Positions 1 to 12,800 of a stretch of DNA of 64,000 nucleotides are shown in pieces. Numbering within the stretch: the stretch's first letter is position 1; each line of letters starts with the position of its first letter. The stretch lies in NCBI RefSeq assembly GCF_021347895.1, contig NC_067127.1, positions 15,286,984 to 15,350,983 on the forward strand, written 5' to 3'. Origin of the DNA: Acanthochromis polyacanthus (lineage: Eukaryota > Chordata > Actinopteri > Pomacentridae). Below the pieces are notes generated by a model. That model was not told where the DNA came from and ran no database searches. It saw only the letters and a program-made list of their open reading frames with translations. The translations under genes were made by a program, and so were the position numbers.

Positions 1-966
1 AGCCAATTAAGAAATGAAATGGATTTAATTAATCTGTTGTGGCTTGTGGCAAAGAATTGTGAAGGCTCAGTCAACCAAATACAGTCTATGTATGTGCTAA
101 TAAACTATATTCATGGAGTCTGAAAACACTGTTGGCTGACCTCTGTAATTCTTGTATAAGTGTTGTTTTTTCTTTCTTTGTTTTGTCATGTCATTTTAAA
201 TTGCTAAATCCGTTTATGGAACAAAAAGAGGCTTTCATACACGCTCATGGAGTTCTTTTAGAAAGGCTTAACAGTTCGGTACGCTCCAGGAGATGCCTTA
301 TGTTGAGTGTTGTAGATTACTTCCTTGTTCTCTTCTACTTACGCTGATCGTGGACGGAGTAAATTCAGTAATCTAAGTATTGTGAACCTGATGCATTCAA
401 CACAACTGCTGCAGGTGAAAAGAAAAATCTTTCATTGTGAGCGTTATTAGGAGAGCCGTGGCCAGATCATGTCCTGCGGCTGCTCTGTGTTTGGTCTATT
501 GAGGCTCTGTCAGCTCAGAAAATGTATCACCACCTGTCCTGTTCCACAAAAGACTTTTTTCCTGTATGCTTGATTGAAATTTGTGGAAAATTGCAGTTGC
601 TTTGTCATGCAGAGTCATCTAAACCCGAAACCTCCTGCTCACGCTGTTCTAATGTTCAACTGTGTGATGCAGATTCAAGGAAATATTTTAAAGTGAAGCA
701 GGCTGTTACATGTCTATTTTGAAGTTCAGATTGTGAATGTAAGTGTAATATGAAACCTATTACCACCACTTAATTAAAAGCATGACTACAAAGCTGCTCA
801 GTCGTCGTATCATTTCCGATGGCTGAAATCTTGAAAAAATTTGTGGCAGAAATCATGACTCTATAGAATGTGACCATTTAATATAGATGTACCCACAAAC
901 GAAATGACTTTGCGCTTAGTACAAGTGTGTGTTATGCATCTGTATGTTATGTACGGATATCGAATC
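1..966. other. Intergenic, nothing recognised
   Basis: AT-rich sequence with only short, biased open frames and no splice-flanked coding stretch that I can support. No clear repeat ends are visible here. Confidence 0.5.
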
Positions 967-1403
967 GTGTGACCTAATTATGTAGCAAGTGGCAGGAATT
1001 GATGGGACTCGGAAACACCCCCATAATTTTATCCGCTATTCCTTGTATCATTTACGACATATAAATCCTGATAAGGCTGCAATGGTTTATTTGTAGTAGG
1101 ATCGCAATCATGTGATCATCAGCAGGCAGTTGATGTAGTGTTTACTTGTTGTCATAGTTACAGTGATGCTGTAACGCTATCTCGCAATGACACAGAAATG
1201 TTCAACAAATCCGTGGATCCAGACTACAAGCAGCATCACTGCCAACAACTAATCAGTTGGTCCTTGTGTCATTTCTGACCTTTGCTGAAAATTTCACCCA
1301 AATCTGTTTGTATGTTTTTGAGTAATGTTGCTATCAGATAGACAGGCAGACAGACAAACGTACACCGACCATCACATACCTCTGCCGTTCGTTGGCCGAG
1401 TAA
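967..1403 (+). repeat. Interspersed repeat, copy 1 (truncated)
   Basis: This stretch aligns by eye along its length with 15588-16006. Shared blocks include gtgtgacctaa at the left, caatcatgtgatcat, gtggatccagacta, and gtccttgtgtcatttctgacc, followed by an acagacag-rich tail. It ends in ggccgagtaa, corresponding to ggtggagtaa in copy 2. I recognise the family from memory as an abundant teleost repeat whose ends read like CTCCGCCAAGG and its complement; I give no database name. This copy lacks the left part present in copy 2. Similarity resumes at 1673-1728 after an interruption. Confidence 0.75.
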
Positions 1404-1672
1404 AAATAAGATTTGCTGATTTGAGATCAAACATCATTCTAATGGGTTATTTTACTAATAATTTAATAGTATATAATAATGTTGGTGATTGGATCCGCAA
1501 TTGTGTGTAACTGTTTTGGAAATTTTTGCATAGTTGATTTAAAACTAAATCAAACTTGAGGTAACTTATTAAAATTAGCTTAATTGCTTACATTTTCTTC
1601 ACTTTGGATTCAAGATTTCAAATTCCTCTGTCTCAGCATGCCTGTATGAGTTCAGATGTTTAAGCAAACACA
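1404..1672. other. Segment interrupting repeat copy 1
   Basis: In the second copy, the repeat end and the block gactgcagaggaaaagcta are only about 10 bases apart. Here they are separated by about 270 AT-rich bases. This is either an insertion in this copy or a deletion in the other. I see no clear target-site duplication or terminal inverted repeats, so the mechanism is unknown. Confidence 0.4.
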
Positions 1673-1728
1673 TTTGATTGCAGGGGGAAAGCTAAATCCC
1701 CTAACTCTATGTAGTTTGTTGGTTGAAC
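1673..1728 (+). repeat. Tail block shared with repeat copy 2
   Basis: Similar to 16010-16065: both read gcagRggRaaagctaaRtc, then cctaactc, then tagtttgt. It shows that similarity between the two repeat loci extends beyond the ggagtaa end. Confidence 0.6.
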
Positions 1729-4140
1729 ATAATTTTATTAGAAGTTGTCAGAACTGAAAAAGATTGAGGAAAACTTCTGCACTACTTTTAGACTAAGGGG
1801 TTTTGTCCATTAAATTCTATTGCACAGTACAATCCAAGTGCCACAGTAACACAAACATATAGATATACAAACATATAAAATGCATACATTTTGAGGGTCT
1901 ACAGCTCTCAATGCAAAAGTGGAACATTTCCGTTAAAATCTAGTTCTACAAAATGGTAGAAAACTTGTTCAAGAAAGTTATATGAGAAAGTATGAGATTT
2001 GTCATCAGTTAAAAGGAGATGCTGAGGACTGACATTAATAAGTAACACGAAAAAAGTCATGTCAAGTTAAGTATAATCATCATAATGCATTCAGTGATGT
2101 TCAAGATGTATAATATGTATCCCTCATGTTGCTTTTGTGCCTGGGTTGTAGTACCTTCTGTTTGTGGGATCCACTTTTCCTAATGCCCATATGTAGCAGT
2201 TTGACCAGCCTGGTCTGACCCAGCACAGACAAAGATCCCAAGTGACTGTGGCATCACACTGCTAAGAGTGTTTTCCTGTTAACACAGATCAACAGAGACA
2301 TGTGGGATTAGATCTCTCCGTCTATATACACACACGGTCTGCTAACAAACACAAGCAACAATAGCCTGTTCTGCAATTTATTCACTTCTCGGCTGATATT
2401 CACCTCCTCTCAAAGCATCTGCCTGTAATCGAGGTCTTGGAAGCCACATTACTTTAAATTGCGTGGCCAAAAAAAAACTGATGGCAAATTTTGGCAAGTA
2501 TTCAGTGTGTGAGAAAGGTTTTTATTTGATTTAAAGCAGAAGAAACGGGACTTCCAGAGCATGAGAAAGCGGAGTAATAGTAGCAACACAAAGGCCATTT
2601 TTCTACTGGCCATTACAGTGAAAAGTGACAGAAAAAAGGGGAGGTCGCCACAGAGGAGGTAAGGAGCAGGGCAAAGAGAGAAATACCTCCTTCAAGGTCG
2701 CAGCCTTGCCATTCATCATGTGTGTCTGTCACAGTTGTCCTCGTGCCCTATAGTGTTCATGGAAGTGCATCTTGCCTCTGTGCTCTGGGACAAATTTCTT
2801 CATTAGCATGACAGCCACAGTGGATGTCTGTGGATGCACTCCCCCACCGATCCACAGGCCGACATTATTCAGGTACAAATCAGGAACTGGAGAGGGATAA
2901 TGTTTCCTGAAAAACCACTTGTGTGTTGATAACTGACACCTTAAGTCATGCATATTGATTAAGTCCTGGAGGCATTAGCAAAATCAGTTGCATCTGCAGA
3001 ATGGAGAGGTGGAGCGAATGCTGCTGCAACGGTGACAGAAAGGCAGTTAAAGACATTTTAATACAAAGGGCTGTGCCATAGTGATAAGCCATCAGGATGC
3101 ATTAGTTTCAGCCTGAGCTGCTACGATACACCACTGTGATGGACTGTGTTTGTTAAATGAGAAACTGCGCAACCAGGTCCACGTGTCATTTTGAAGTCAT
3201 GTCCTCGCCAGACAGCCTCATTGTCTCTGTGAAAACATTTTCCAGACGTATTTATGGTGAAGTTTTTATCCACTACACTGGCTTGCTTGATTTTTCTCAA
3301 ATCACTCTTAAAAAAGGGCTTGCCCTCCACTTAGACGTCACTGTCTCTTCAATTATTGTCATTGTGATGAGGAGCAGTGTTCTGCAGCTATCTGCGCTTC
3401 TCAACCTACTGCATTATGTCCTTCTTCTTTATTTAATTTTGAGGTGGTGGTGAATCACATAATCTGTAATCATGGCAACAATAGCACAGTCATACCTTTA
3501 ATAAAGAGCTGCAGCGCTCCAGGTGTTCTGGAGCCTGATCAATGTTTGTGCAGAACTCTCAGGGACAGGCGCTGTTTGCAGTAACACATTTTTCCTGGAA
3601 AACTGTCTCTGGCTTCCCGGCATCTACCTCAGCAGCGAAGAGAGAGGCACCTCTTCGGATTTCCTGCTGAAATTCAATGTGGCATCTTCAGTTTCCACAG
3701 AGGCGCGTTATGGCTTTTCAGTTGTGATTATGAGGTAACCACCACCACAGACAGGAGATGGAGACCGCATGAAACCAAACACCGCAGTGAATGCACATGA
3801 AAAGGCGCTACACATGGACACTCTCCTCGAAGAAAAAAAAAGAACGAACAACAAAGCACAAGCACTCACACGATGCCACTCACACAAATGTGTACATGTA
3901 CCGAAAAGGCTCACAGACACGTACCAATCACAGCTCCGCCAAGCTCAGGAGCATTTATTATTAATAGAGGAAATCATAGGAGGCTTTTAATTGGAGATGC
4001 TCTCGTGGGTGTCTCAGAGGTAAGCGGGGTGCTGTCACTGTCGATCTGCAAACTTCCTAAGCTCGGAGAAAAACGGCGGGACGTCGCACTTTCATGTGCA
4101 CCTCCTGTTGACTGTGAAGGATGTAATTTGAAGCCATCCT
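1729..4140. other. Intergenic, nothing recognised
   Basis: No coding exon, RNA gene or repeat end that I can support. Open frames of 60-100 codons at 2.7-4.1 kb have no recognisable protein features and are in keeping with chance. Confidence 0.5.
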
Positions 4141-4330
4141 TCTCCTCTCACCACAGCCTCTGATTAGCAGCCCTGACTCCCAGGCTGGAGCATATTAATT
4201 CAGGAACAGCAGTCTGGGAATCACCATCATTAGTGGCACGTATAGAGAGTAAACGGCATAATATGCAAATGAAAGGAAGGTATCACCTTAGCTGTCAATC
4301 AGCAAAATGAAATTTAAAAAAAACTCTGTA
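4141..4330. promoter_or_regulatory. Candidate conserved non-coding element
   Basis: A compact patch with a perfect POU octamer (atgcaaat, 4263-4270), catattaattc (a homeodomain-type ATTA core) and a gctgtcaatca stretch. Its composition resembles vertebrate developmental enhancers. Conservation cannot be tested here, so this is only a suggestion. Confidence 0.2.
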
Positions 4331-7190
4331 GGACTGCTAATAATACCTCGCTAAAGGGTGGAGGTAGAGGTACGTAGATGAACAGAGACAGGGGAAATAG
4401 GACATACAGAGAGGATAAATGAAAGCAGTGTGGAATCAAAGCTGGCTGGACTGCACACACATGAGGCTGTGATCATGGCAGCCACTCCGGCAGTCAGTAT
4501 GAAATAAGCTCAGACAGTCATGGGAGTTAATGACAGGAAAGGCTGGGGTGCCAGACACTCCTCATCATCATCAGTGGCGCGTTGCTGTCTCCTACCCGTT
4601 TGCCTCCTCGGGATGGCATTGTGACTTCCTCTGTGTTTCCATAATGACAAGCCACACCTGACCATCATTACACAGCACTGTTCACGCAGGAACTCAGACA
4701 AAGTGCTGCTTTTGTTTTTATCTGGCCCTTCAGACATTCTTTCTTTTTTTTAACAACAGTGGCACAATGGCAGCATTTAACAGGGAGGGAAATATTAGAC
4801 ATTCTATATAAAGAGAGGGCAATATCTCATTACTGCCTAAAACCACTTGATGCTCTGCGCCTATTTGGGCATCTCAACTCAGCCCCAGACCTGCTGGTCG
4901 ATCACACCGTTCTGGCTGGCATGAGGATCTGAAGGTCCCTCTTGTTTGTCACATATTGACCCAGTTTGCCTGACAGCTCACAAATCAGAGCCATCAGTCT
5001 ATGTGGTCCGTGTGCGTGTGTGTGTGTGTGTGTGTGTCTATGTGTATTTACACACCCTCCAGCGCCACTTTCCCTCATGGAGCTCCCCAAGAGGATTCCA
5101 GGGCCTTACCTCATTTGCACTCATCACAGCAACTTGGGACTGGGCTGACAGGCTCATTTTCCCCACTCTGCATGAAGCAGCGCAGCAGCAATGCCGAGGA
5201 ACAACCAGGCACCCAGAGTGGTTTTATAATTAGCTGCTTGAATTGAATTGAAAATTTTAGAAGACCTAATGCACTGTTCTTTTTAAAACTCTTACATTTC
5301 AGCATGCGTTTTACTGTTGCAATGCACTTCTTTTAACCCGTTATTTTTCTGCGCTCTTCTCATCAGCTTGTTCATAAAGCATGCTCAACTGTCCATTTGG
5401 ATGAATTACGTTAAGTGAAATAAACTTGCCTTGGCTTGCTTGCTCCCTGCCATTAATGGAGAGGGAGCAAGTTCCTCTTAAGTGTGTATGGCTGGCAGGT
5501 ACTCGACATGCGAAAGCCATGGCTGATAATAATATGTAGGTGTATGCTGGTATATGTTGACTGAGGTCAGGAACACGCTGGAGCAAAGTGAGGGAGGGAG
5601 GCGGGTAGAGCTGCTCGCCATCTCACTACTCAGAGGGTGAGAATTGCGCCTGGAGGTGGCGGCTGATTGCTTTGATGTAAAATGTTTGCGTTTTAAGTGG
5701 TTCTGAGCTGCATGCCCTGACCACAGGCATGGACCTAGTCTTATTGTCACACGGTCAGCAAGGCTCGCGTTAGACTGTGCTTCATCCCACTTGCTCCTCA
5801 TGAGTCCAAAGGGCTGTGGGCAGATACAAGGGTTGGTGCAAAGGTGTGTTATGGGGAGTGAGAACCCAGCTATTGGCTGCATCTCGAGTTAAGGTTCTCC
5901 AGACAACAGGGTCTGGTCCTGGCAAGGAGGTGAAAATGAAACAGGGAGAAAAGGTCTCTTTTGGAAGGGTCAGCAAGGGCATTATCTCCATCCCTGCAGG
6001 AAATGTCCCTGCAATGTCAGTGAATAGAGTAAGACAAAAGCTGTGAATTACAAAATAACTACAAGGACTAGCTTAATAACTGCAAACTTCAGAGGGGAGT
6101 GCAGTCACTACAACATGCCGAGTTTATTATTTTAGTTTGATTGTTTTTAACACTGACTGTGTTATTATGTTGCAGGTTGTAAGACATTACCTACATTATA
6201 GCACTGATAAAAACAAGTGCACACTGGATGCTATCAAGGCACAGAGGATTACAGTGTACAGTGACTCATCTCTGCTCTCCTACCACCTCTGTGCTCCTTT
6301 TTTCTGTCTCCATAGAGCAGAAAGCATCTGCTGTTCAGCCACGCTCACACAGCGGATAGAACATCCGCCGAGTGTAGAGGTGGAAATGGAGCGATCAATT
6401 AGATTTTAACAAATGACTTTCTGAGTATTACCCAGCAGCTGTTAAATCGGTCAACCTTAGCACACTCCCCTCTCTGAGGGGACGGAGGAGAGGGCTTGTC
6501 TACACTGCGTGCTACATCATGGCAAACTGCAGAGAAAGTCAGCCTTGGCCTCGGGCAGGACTGTGCTACGTGCAGCGTGGCCGTGGACAGAGATGGAGTT
6601 AGGGAGGACGGAGGATGGAGGTGGGTCAGCTGGATCCCAGGGGCCCCTGGTGGAGATGATGCAGGGACTGAGGGCCAGGAGATGGGTTCACTACATATGG
6701 AGGTCCATAGTTACCTCAGGCAAAGGGCGGCCAGGCCATTTGTTCACTTCCTCTATTCTTAAATATATAAATAAATTGTATCCTGCTGTCTCTGCTACAC
6801 ATTTGTTCACTTACCACACACACAGGCATACCAAACACACACACATATATATGTATATATATATATAAATGTACACATACGTACATGAGTGCAAAGACAA
6901 GTGGGCATGCCGAAGCACAAACTCACTTCACAAAGGACAGACCCACTTTTAGTCCTACTGGGCAACCTCAGTCTTTAAGGGCACCAGCACAGCTCAGCGA
7001 GTCAGCTCCCTAAATGATGCAGTTTTATGGTGAAGTGCTACTAATGGCTCAGCAGAACATCTTAAAAGGCCACTTAAAAGCTAGCAGGCCCATAAACTGT
7101 GTGACACACAGCAGTGGGATCTGACCACACAATACTTTTTGGAGTGACTGAATGCATGGCAGCGGTTGTGGCGGCAGTGGTGCACGCGCA
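4331..7190. other. Intergenic, simple repeats only
   Basis: Contains a short (GT)n run at 5010-5038 and an AT/CA-rich patch around 6830-6870. The 134-codon minus frame at 5478-5882 and the 119-codon plus frame at 6509-6868 show no domain, signal peptide or splice logic and are not called. Confidence 0.45.
5010..5038. repeat. (GT)n microsatellite
   Basis: A nearly uninterrupted GT dinucleotide run. It creates artificial Val/Cys open frames on the plus strand. Confidence 0.9.
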
Positions 7191-7280
<90 letters not shown>

Positions 7281-7301
7281 TGTGTCTGTGTGTATGTGTG
7301 C
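7191..7301. repeat. (TG)n microsatellite, long
   Basis: About 85 bases of pure TG (7195-7279) followed by imperfect TG/TC repeats to about 7300. It generates the Cys-Val and Thr-His frames seen on the two strands. Likely length-polymorphic. Confidence 0.95.
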
Positions 7302-7974
7302 GCCTAGGAGATATGGAGGGTGAGAGACCGAGGCAGACAAGCTGTGTATAAGGTGTGAGTGCATTTGCAAGCACAGTTACACCATTTCACTTGTCTTGTA
7401 TTGTCACCTCTGGTTCACTCAGGGTATATTTTCCAAAAGCTACCAGATTGGAAAAGGGTGCGAGCGCTTGGATGTGTTATGATGCAGAAGGACTTTATTC
7501 TCACCCTGGGTACATAGATAGATCCATAACACATCGGCCTTCTGACATACATGTCCCCATCTCAGGTTGGAGGACTCCATTTCCAGAAAAAACACAGCAC
7601 TTAGAAAAAAGATTTTTTTTCTGGTACAATTTAGAGCTGTAGTCAATAGTTAAATCAGTAAAAAAGAACTATATCTTTGCAATTGCACATCACTGCACAG
7701 GCACTGTAATCACCGAGCACAATAGAGCAAAAAGCCTCCACTTATGGAAAGTACTGTATAATGGCAGAGAGGTTGGTGAAGTCTACCATTAAGTTTTGAT
7801 AAGTTGGTTGCCATGTAACCCTTACAGAAGCAGGAATGAAAAAAATAAAAGCCATATATAGTTGAATTATTTTTCCTCATATTAGCTTATGTTATATATG
7901 CAATTAAATCACAAATTCAACCCCGCAAATTATGTGAGGGCACTGGGGGCATTTTGCTTAGTGCATTTAAAATT

Positions 7975-8450
7975 GTGCATTTTTGATGTACTTGAATTTA
8001 CTGGAGTATTTCCAGGTTATAGATCTTACTACTTCTGCTCTATTTTGAAGGCAAACATTGCATTTTGTACCCCTTTATTTTAAAGCTTTAGTAACTAGTT
8101 ATTGTGCAGATTTACAGCATTGATATATACCAATAAATGAATCTATATCATAGATGAAGCTATCCAGCAGGATAAGTGAGCTGCAGCTGCAACACTGAGG
8201 TGATGTACACAATAATGAATGAATAAATAGAACCCAACAATATGAAATATGTCATTTTAAAATGCGTTATCCGGCATAAAGAGTACTTTGACTTCAGGCA
8301 CTTTAAACACATTTTGATGCCGATAGTTTTGTACTTTTGCTTGATTTGATTCTGAGATTTTGCATGCAGGACTTTCACCTGTAACCAAGTACCTTCACGA
8401 CGTGATATTTCTGCTTTTACTTATGTGAAGTGTCTATCTTCCACCTCTGC
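7975..8450. mobile_element. Degenerate non-autonomous DNA element (MITE-like)
   Basis: The block order matches a very common teleost repeat that I recall, built around tracts such as acttgagtatttcc, agctttagtaactagtta, gagtactt, cattttgatg, gcaggactttcacctgtaac and an end like cttccaccactg. Here the matching pieces are at about 7986-8010, 8085-8105, 8280-8325, 8365-8390 and 8430-8445. It is clearly mutated and has no coding capacity. The superfamily (hAT-like) is from memory and unverified. Confidence 0.65.
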
Positions 8451-9494
8451 GGAACAGTTTAAACATTTATCATCTTCTAGTGATCTTGAATGTTTATGAA
8501 TTACAGCTGCATAAGTTAAGTGACATAAGCAAAGCAATCATTAAAATGTCCAATGTAATTTCTGCAAGATTGTCTTTGTAGTAAAGTGATGTCACAATTA
8601 TTTCACCTCTCCCTAATATTCCTGCTTTTAATCACTTCGCAGGTATGTAAGGTAACAATTCTTTTTGAAAAATAAGCTTTCCAGGACCTTATAATTGAAT
8701 TTGCTTCAGCTGAGATACAGATTAAAGCTGAGCAGCAAACATGGCAACAACTAAAAAGGGGGGAAGTTATTTGATCACACTGAAAAAGCAGTGGTTACAA
8801 GAAGATTTCCAAGACACTTCAAGTTCCATGAGACACAGCTGGCAGCATCACAAACACGTTTAAAACTCCTGGTTTCAGAGGCAAACCTCCCTGGGCTCGG
8901 AAGAAAGATGACGACTTCTCCTAGGAGAATCAGACATTTGAAAACAGCTGTGGAAAAAGCTTTATATTTTTTTTATTAAACAAGGACAGTTTGTGGCTGT
9001 ACAGGAAAAAAAATACTAGTGAGCACGTGGAGCAGGCAGGCAAAAATTCCAAAAGAGACACGTTAGGAGCATTTGAGAAATTGTTAGAAGGATTTAGCAG
9101 AGGTCATAATGGTCAGAGGATGCTCAATAAAATTTAGATTTGGAGTAGGATAATTATTTTCATGAGCTTTGCCTTTGGTGAAAATTTAATCTATTTTATT
9201 GTAGCAATTTTATTGCTATATATATATAAATATGTGTATACAGAGACTTATGAGGATAATACCTTACAGAAGCTGGTGCCTGGAGGTTTTCTTAGCCTCC
9301 CAGTAACGACTAAATTTGATTTACTTTTTTTAAAAACAGCTGTAGTTAGAATTACCTGCTTGATGTTAAGCTTTTATAATGTCTCTGTGATGTGATTTGC
9401 TTCCTCTGGTTTTTGTGTATGTGTTTTTAGCGCTCGTAAACATTTTTTTTCCCAAGAATTGTTTGCTTTTCTGCGAATTCCATTAAATGCACAC
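8451..9494. other. Intergenic, nothing recognised
   Basis: AT-rich; short frames only, with no supported gene or RNA. Confidence 0.5.
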
Positions 9495-9520
9495 AACTGA
9501 CTGACTGACTGACTGACTGA
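9495..9520. repeat. (ACTG)n microsatellite
   Basis: About five tandem copies of the tetranucleotide actg. Confidence 0.9.
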
Positions 9521-9689
9521 AATGAATTTTTATACCCCGGCATTTCAAAACCTTCAAATTAATAGCAAGCTTATAACAGATTGGATTCTGTCTGAAAGTC
9601 ATTCTGCCCACAGAGTTGTAGCAGTGGAGAGGGGACATTCGCACAACAAACACTGCCGCTCTGACTCATACTGATAAAGCGAAATGTAA

Positions 9690-9835
9690 TTTTGTTTATG
9701 ATGAGAATTACTCTCCAAATTAATTTCCACAGCAATTAATCTTGATGCCTCACCTATAACATGCATTCTGCTCTTTGGGAGAGGTGATAAAATGCAAAAT
9801 AATTGAATTGATTAATTTTATATTTTTGTAATGAC
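9690..9835. promoter_or_regulatory. Candidate non-coding regulatory patch rich in ATTA cores
   Basis: Repeated homeodomain-type cores (aaattaattt, gcaattaatc, gattaatttt) occur close together with mixed sequence between them. This could be an enhancer or simply AT-rich DNA. Confidence 0.18.
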
Positions 9836-12800
9836 CAAGCTGTAATGGTTTTCTCTTTTTAATGGATTTTTTTTTTTTTTCCATTATGAGTGGCCTATGT
9901 TGTCTGTCATGTTCAATAGCCTGAGGGCTCTCAGATACTTAATAAATATCCCTTTATTGTGCTTTATTCCATAGGTGAAGCTCAAGTATTGCCTCTCGTG
10001 TCTAAAGTGCCTTTCATATCCCCCTCACCCATTCAGCCACCAACCCCCAAGCCCCACAACCCCATAGAGGAGCCTGCCTTAATTAAACCTTTATTTATCC
10101 ACTTGATTGGTATATCAGAAGGCACAGGGTTAAGTCTGAGATTCCCTCGCTCATATTGGGAGTCGAGTGGCCTCAGTCTTAAGGGAATATATCTTTATAA
10201 TCTGAACATTGGGCTCACGAAGTTCTGTAGTTTGCATAGCTGTGAAAGAAAGGCACTTAATAAGAGAGAGGCAATGCAGCTAGTTGTCCTGTGGAGGGAT
10301 GAAAATTAATGGCATGAGGTATGTAAAACACAGGGAGGAATAAAGATGGAGCGGAATGATGAACAAAAAAAGAGCAATTCACAGTTGATAAAGATTCTCA
10401 TATTTTTACCTATAGGATGAAATAATGCAAAAATGCATCTGTCTGGGACTGAATCACAGCACCGTCAGACTAAAACACCGGGGAACAAAAGAAAGCCTTA
10501 TTACTTTGGACATTTTATTTCAATGGCTGAGGGCAGAAAGCAATTACACTAACAGCAGTGAAGAACAAATCTTTGGAAGGTGAACAACACAGAATTTCAA
10601 TATTGGAATACTCGTTCAGAACTTGGTAGCACTGATATGAGACCTTTATGTTTTTCCCCAATTAAAACTTGCAGCACTACTATGAAATATGCATCAAACA
10701 TCAGCAGTTATTGGCTCAGATTTGTTGATGGGTTTCTACACAAAATTATGCCGACTGTCACTGGAGTGGACACATTGCTGCTCCCTAGTTTGCCAAATTT
10801 CAGCCTAATTTATATTTGCCTGACCAACGTGTTTGACCATCAGTGGTGGGTCACAGCTGGTCTGGATTTTACAAGAGTGAAAACTTTGCATAGAGGCTAT
10901 CTAGACTGAATGCATAAACATTGAGCAAGCTAAATTAAGGGTCTGAATATTTATTTGAGTGACGGAGGTTTTATTTTTAAGACATTTCTAAAAACACATC
11001 TGTGGTCATTGTCATTTTAATGCAGGCAGAAATTGGCAATTGTATCCATTCAAAGTGAAATGTACAACCCAGAACAAAGTGCAAAACATGAAAGGGTGTG
11101 AATCCTGAATCCACGTTATGTTTGTATTCTTTTTGTCATGTTTGCGTGTGCTCTAAAACCTTATAGTAAATGGTTCATTCCAGAATTAGAGGACATTTGC
11201 TCTTCAAAAGTTGTAAAAATAAAAAGTAACCTTCTCTTTCATAATTTTCTACAACATATTCATCAATAGTTGGTCATAAACTAGCAAAAGCTTGACTGGC
11301 TCAGCTTACACATCAGCAGTAAAATCTTTCTTCCGTGTTTTTATTTGTTGTTTGCTAACCCTACTCTAATCACAGTAACAGCGTTGCTAATCCATGCTAA
11401 TGTTAGCATTTTCTCTGAGTAGAAGCTAGATATTTAGCTAGCTGTTACTGCTGACCAAGAGCACAAACTTAGTGATGGAAAAAAGTAAAGAAAAAGGTAA
11501 GTAATAATTTGTCTTCTCCTGACAATATGCATAACAGAGAGGTAGCATGAGGTAGAGTGAGACATTCAATCAAGGCTGATAATATGAAAATCAGAAGAGA
11601 GGACAAAGCTTTGCTCTACCTATTCTTTTTTGATAATGTCAATTATCATGTGATTCATGTTTTTTTTCTACTTGCTAAAAAGGTTATGGTAGCAGGGTTG
11701 CGTGCATGTTGTGGAACACATATTCCATGCATAATAACTATTTGTAAAAAGTATTATGTTGATTAAAAAATGCTCTCACAATTACATGAGACATCAATGA
11801 AAAAGATAACACCAAAAAAGGATTTACATTTCGTTTTTAACAGTTTTATTTGGGATTCAGTTTAGTCATCTGGGGATGGGACAAGAGAAAATGGCATTTT
11901 AGGAGGAAATCCAGACTTATTGGTATTTCAAAAAATATTTTTCAAACATTCTTTTCTCATGTTTTGTTTTTTAGATATGGTGGAGTACATTTACACAACA
12001 ACTACATGTTTTAGTATTTTGCTCATGGATTATTTGAACTTTGATGACCCATATACTACTTGGCTGTTCCATGGTTCTCCTCCAATCTCCTCCATCCATT
12101 CCTGCTTCTCATCGCTCCTTCCATAATCCACAAACTATAACATAGCACATCCACCGTTCTCCATCCATATTTCCCAAGAGAACATCACCTCATCATCCAA
12201 AAAGAACCCACAGTTGCCACACAAGCTGTTGCTCAGCAGTCAAGTCTTCGCCTCCAGCATGCTTTCAGGGACAAAACTATTCAATTCTACTGAAACGAAA
12301 ATAACTTCTCAACTATCTATTTTTACCACTCAATCAGCCAGACACTCCAATCCTCCTGCACTTGCAAGTTTCCTACCAAAGCACCACGTCTACGCAGAAA
12401 GCAGCAGAGCTACACGAGGCTTTTTGAGCAGCCACTGGTGAGGGCCAGGTCGTAACACCTTAATGCCCACCCCCACATCTCAGTTGTTCAGTTTTCTTAA
12501 CTGCAAGCCTAATATGCGCTCCTCTATCCCAGGATCCCTTTTTACACCAGCCACTACTACCATGCTCCATTTCTCACCCTTATCCGACCCCCACAGAGAT
12601 CATAATAAACTGAGTTTGCATCCCCAGTGGCATGCTCTTTGATTTTGAAATCATTATTAAATTGCATTAATTGACTTTTTGGTCACTTGGGGAAAAGTGT
12701 AAACAAAACATGGCTATCAAGCTATGAAGCTGATATGGCTGATGGGGTTAACAATCAGTATTTGCAGTGACCATGATGGAATGAAGTCTAATTCACATCT

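Noticed and set aside
7074..7374. Cys-Val and Thr-His open frames on both strands
   Set aside because: Translations of the (TG)n microsatellite, not proteins.
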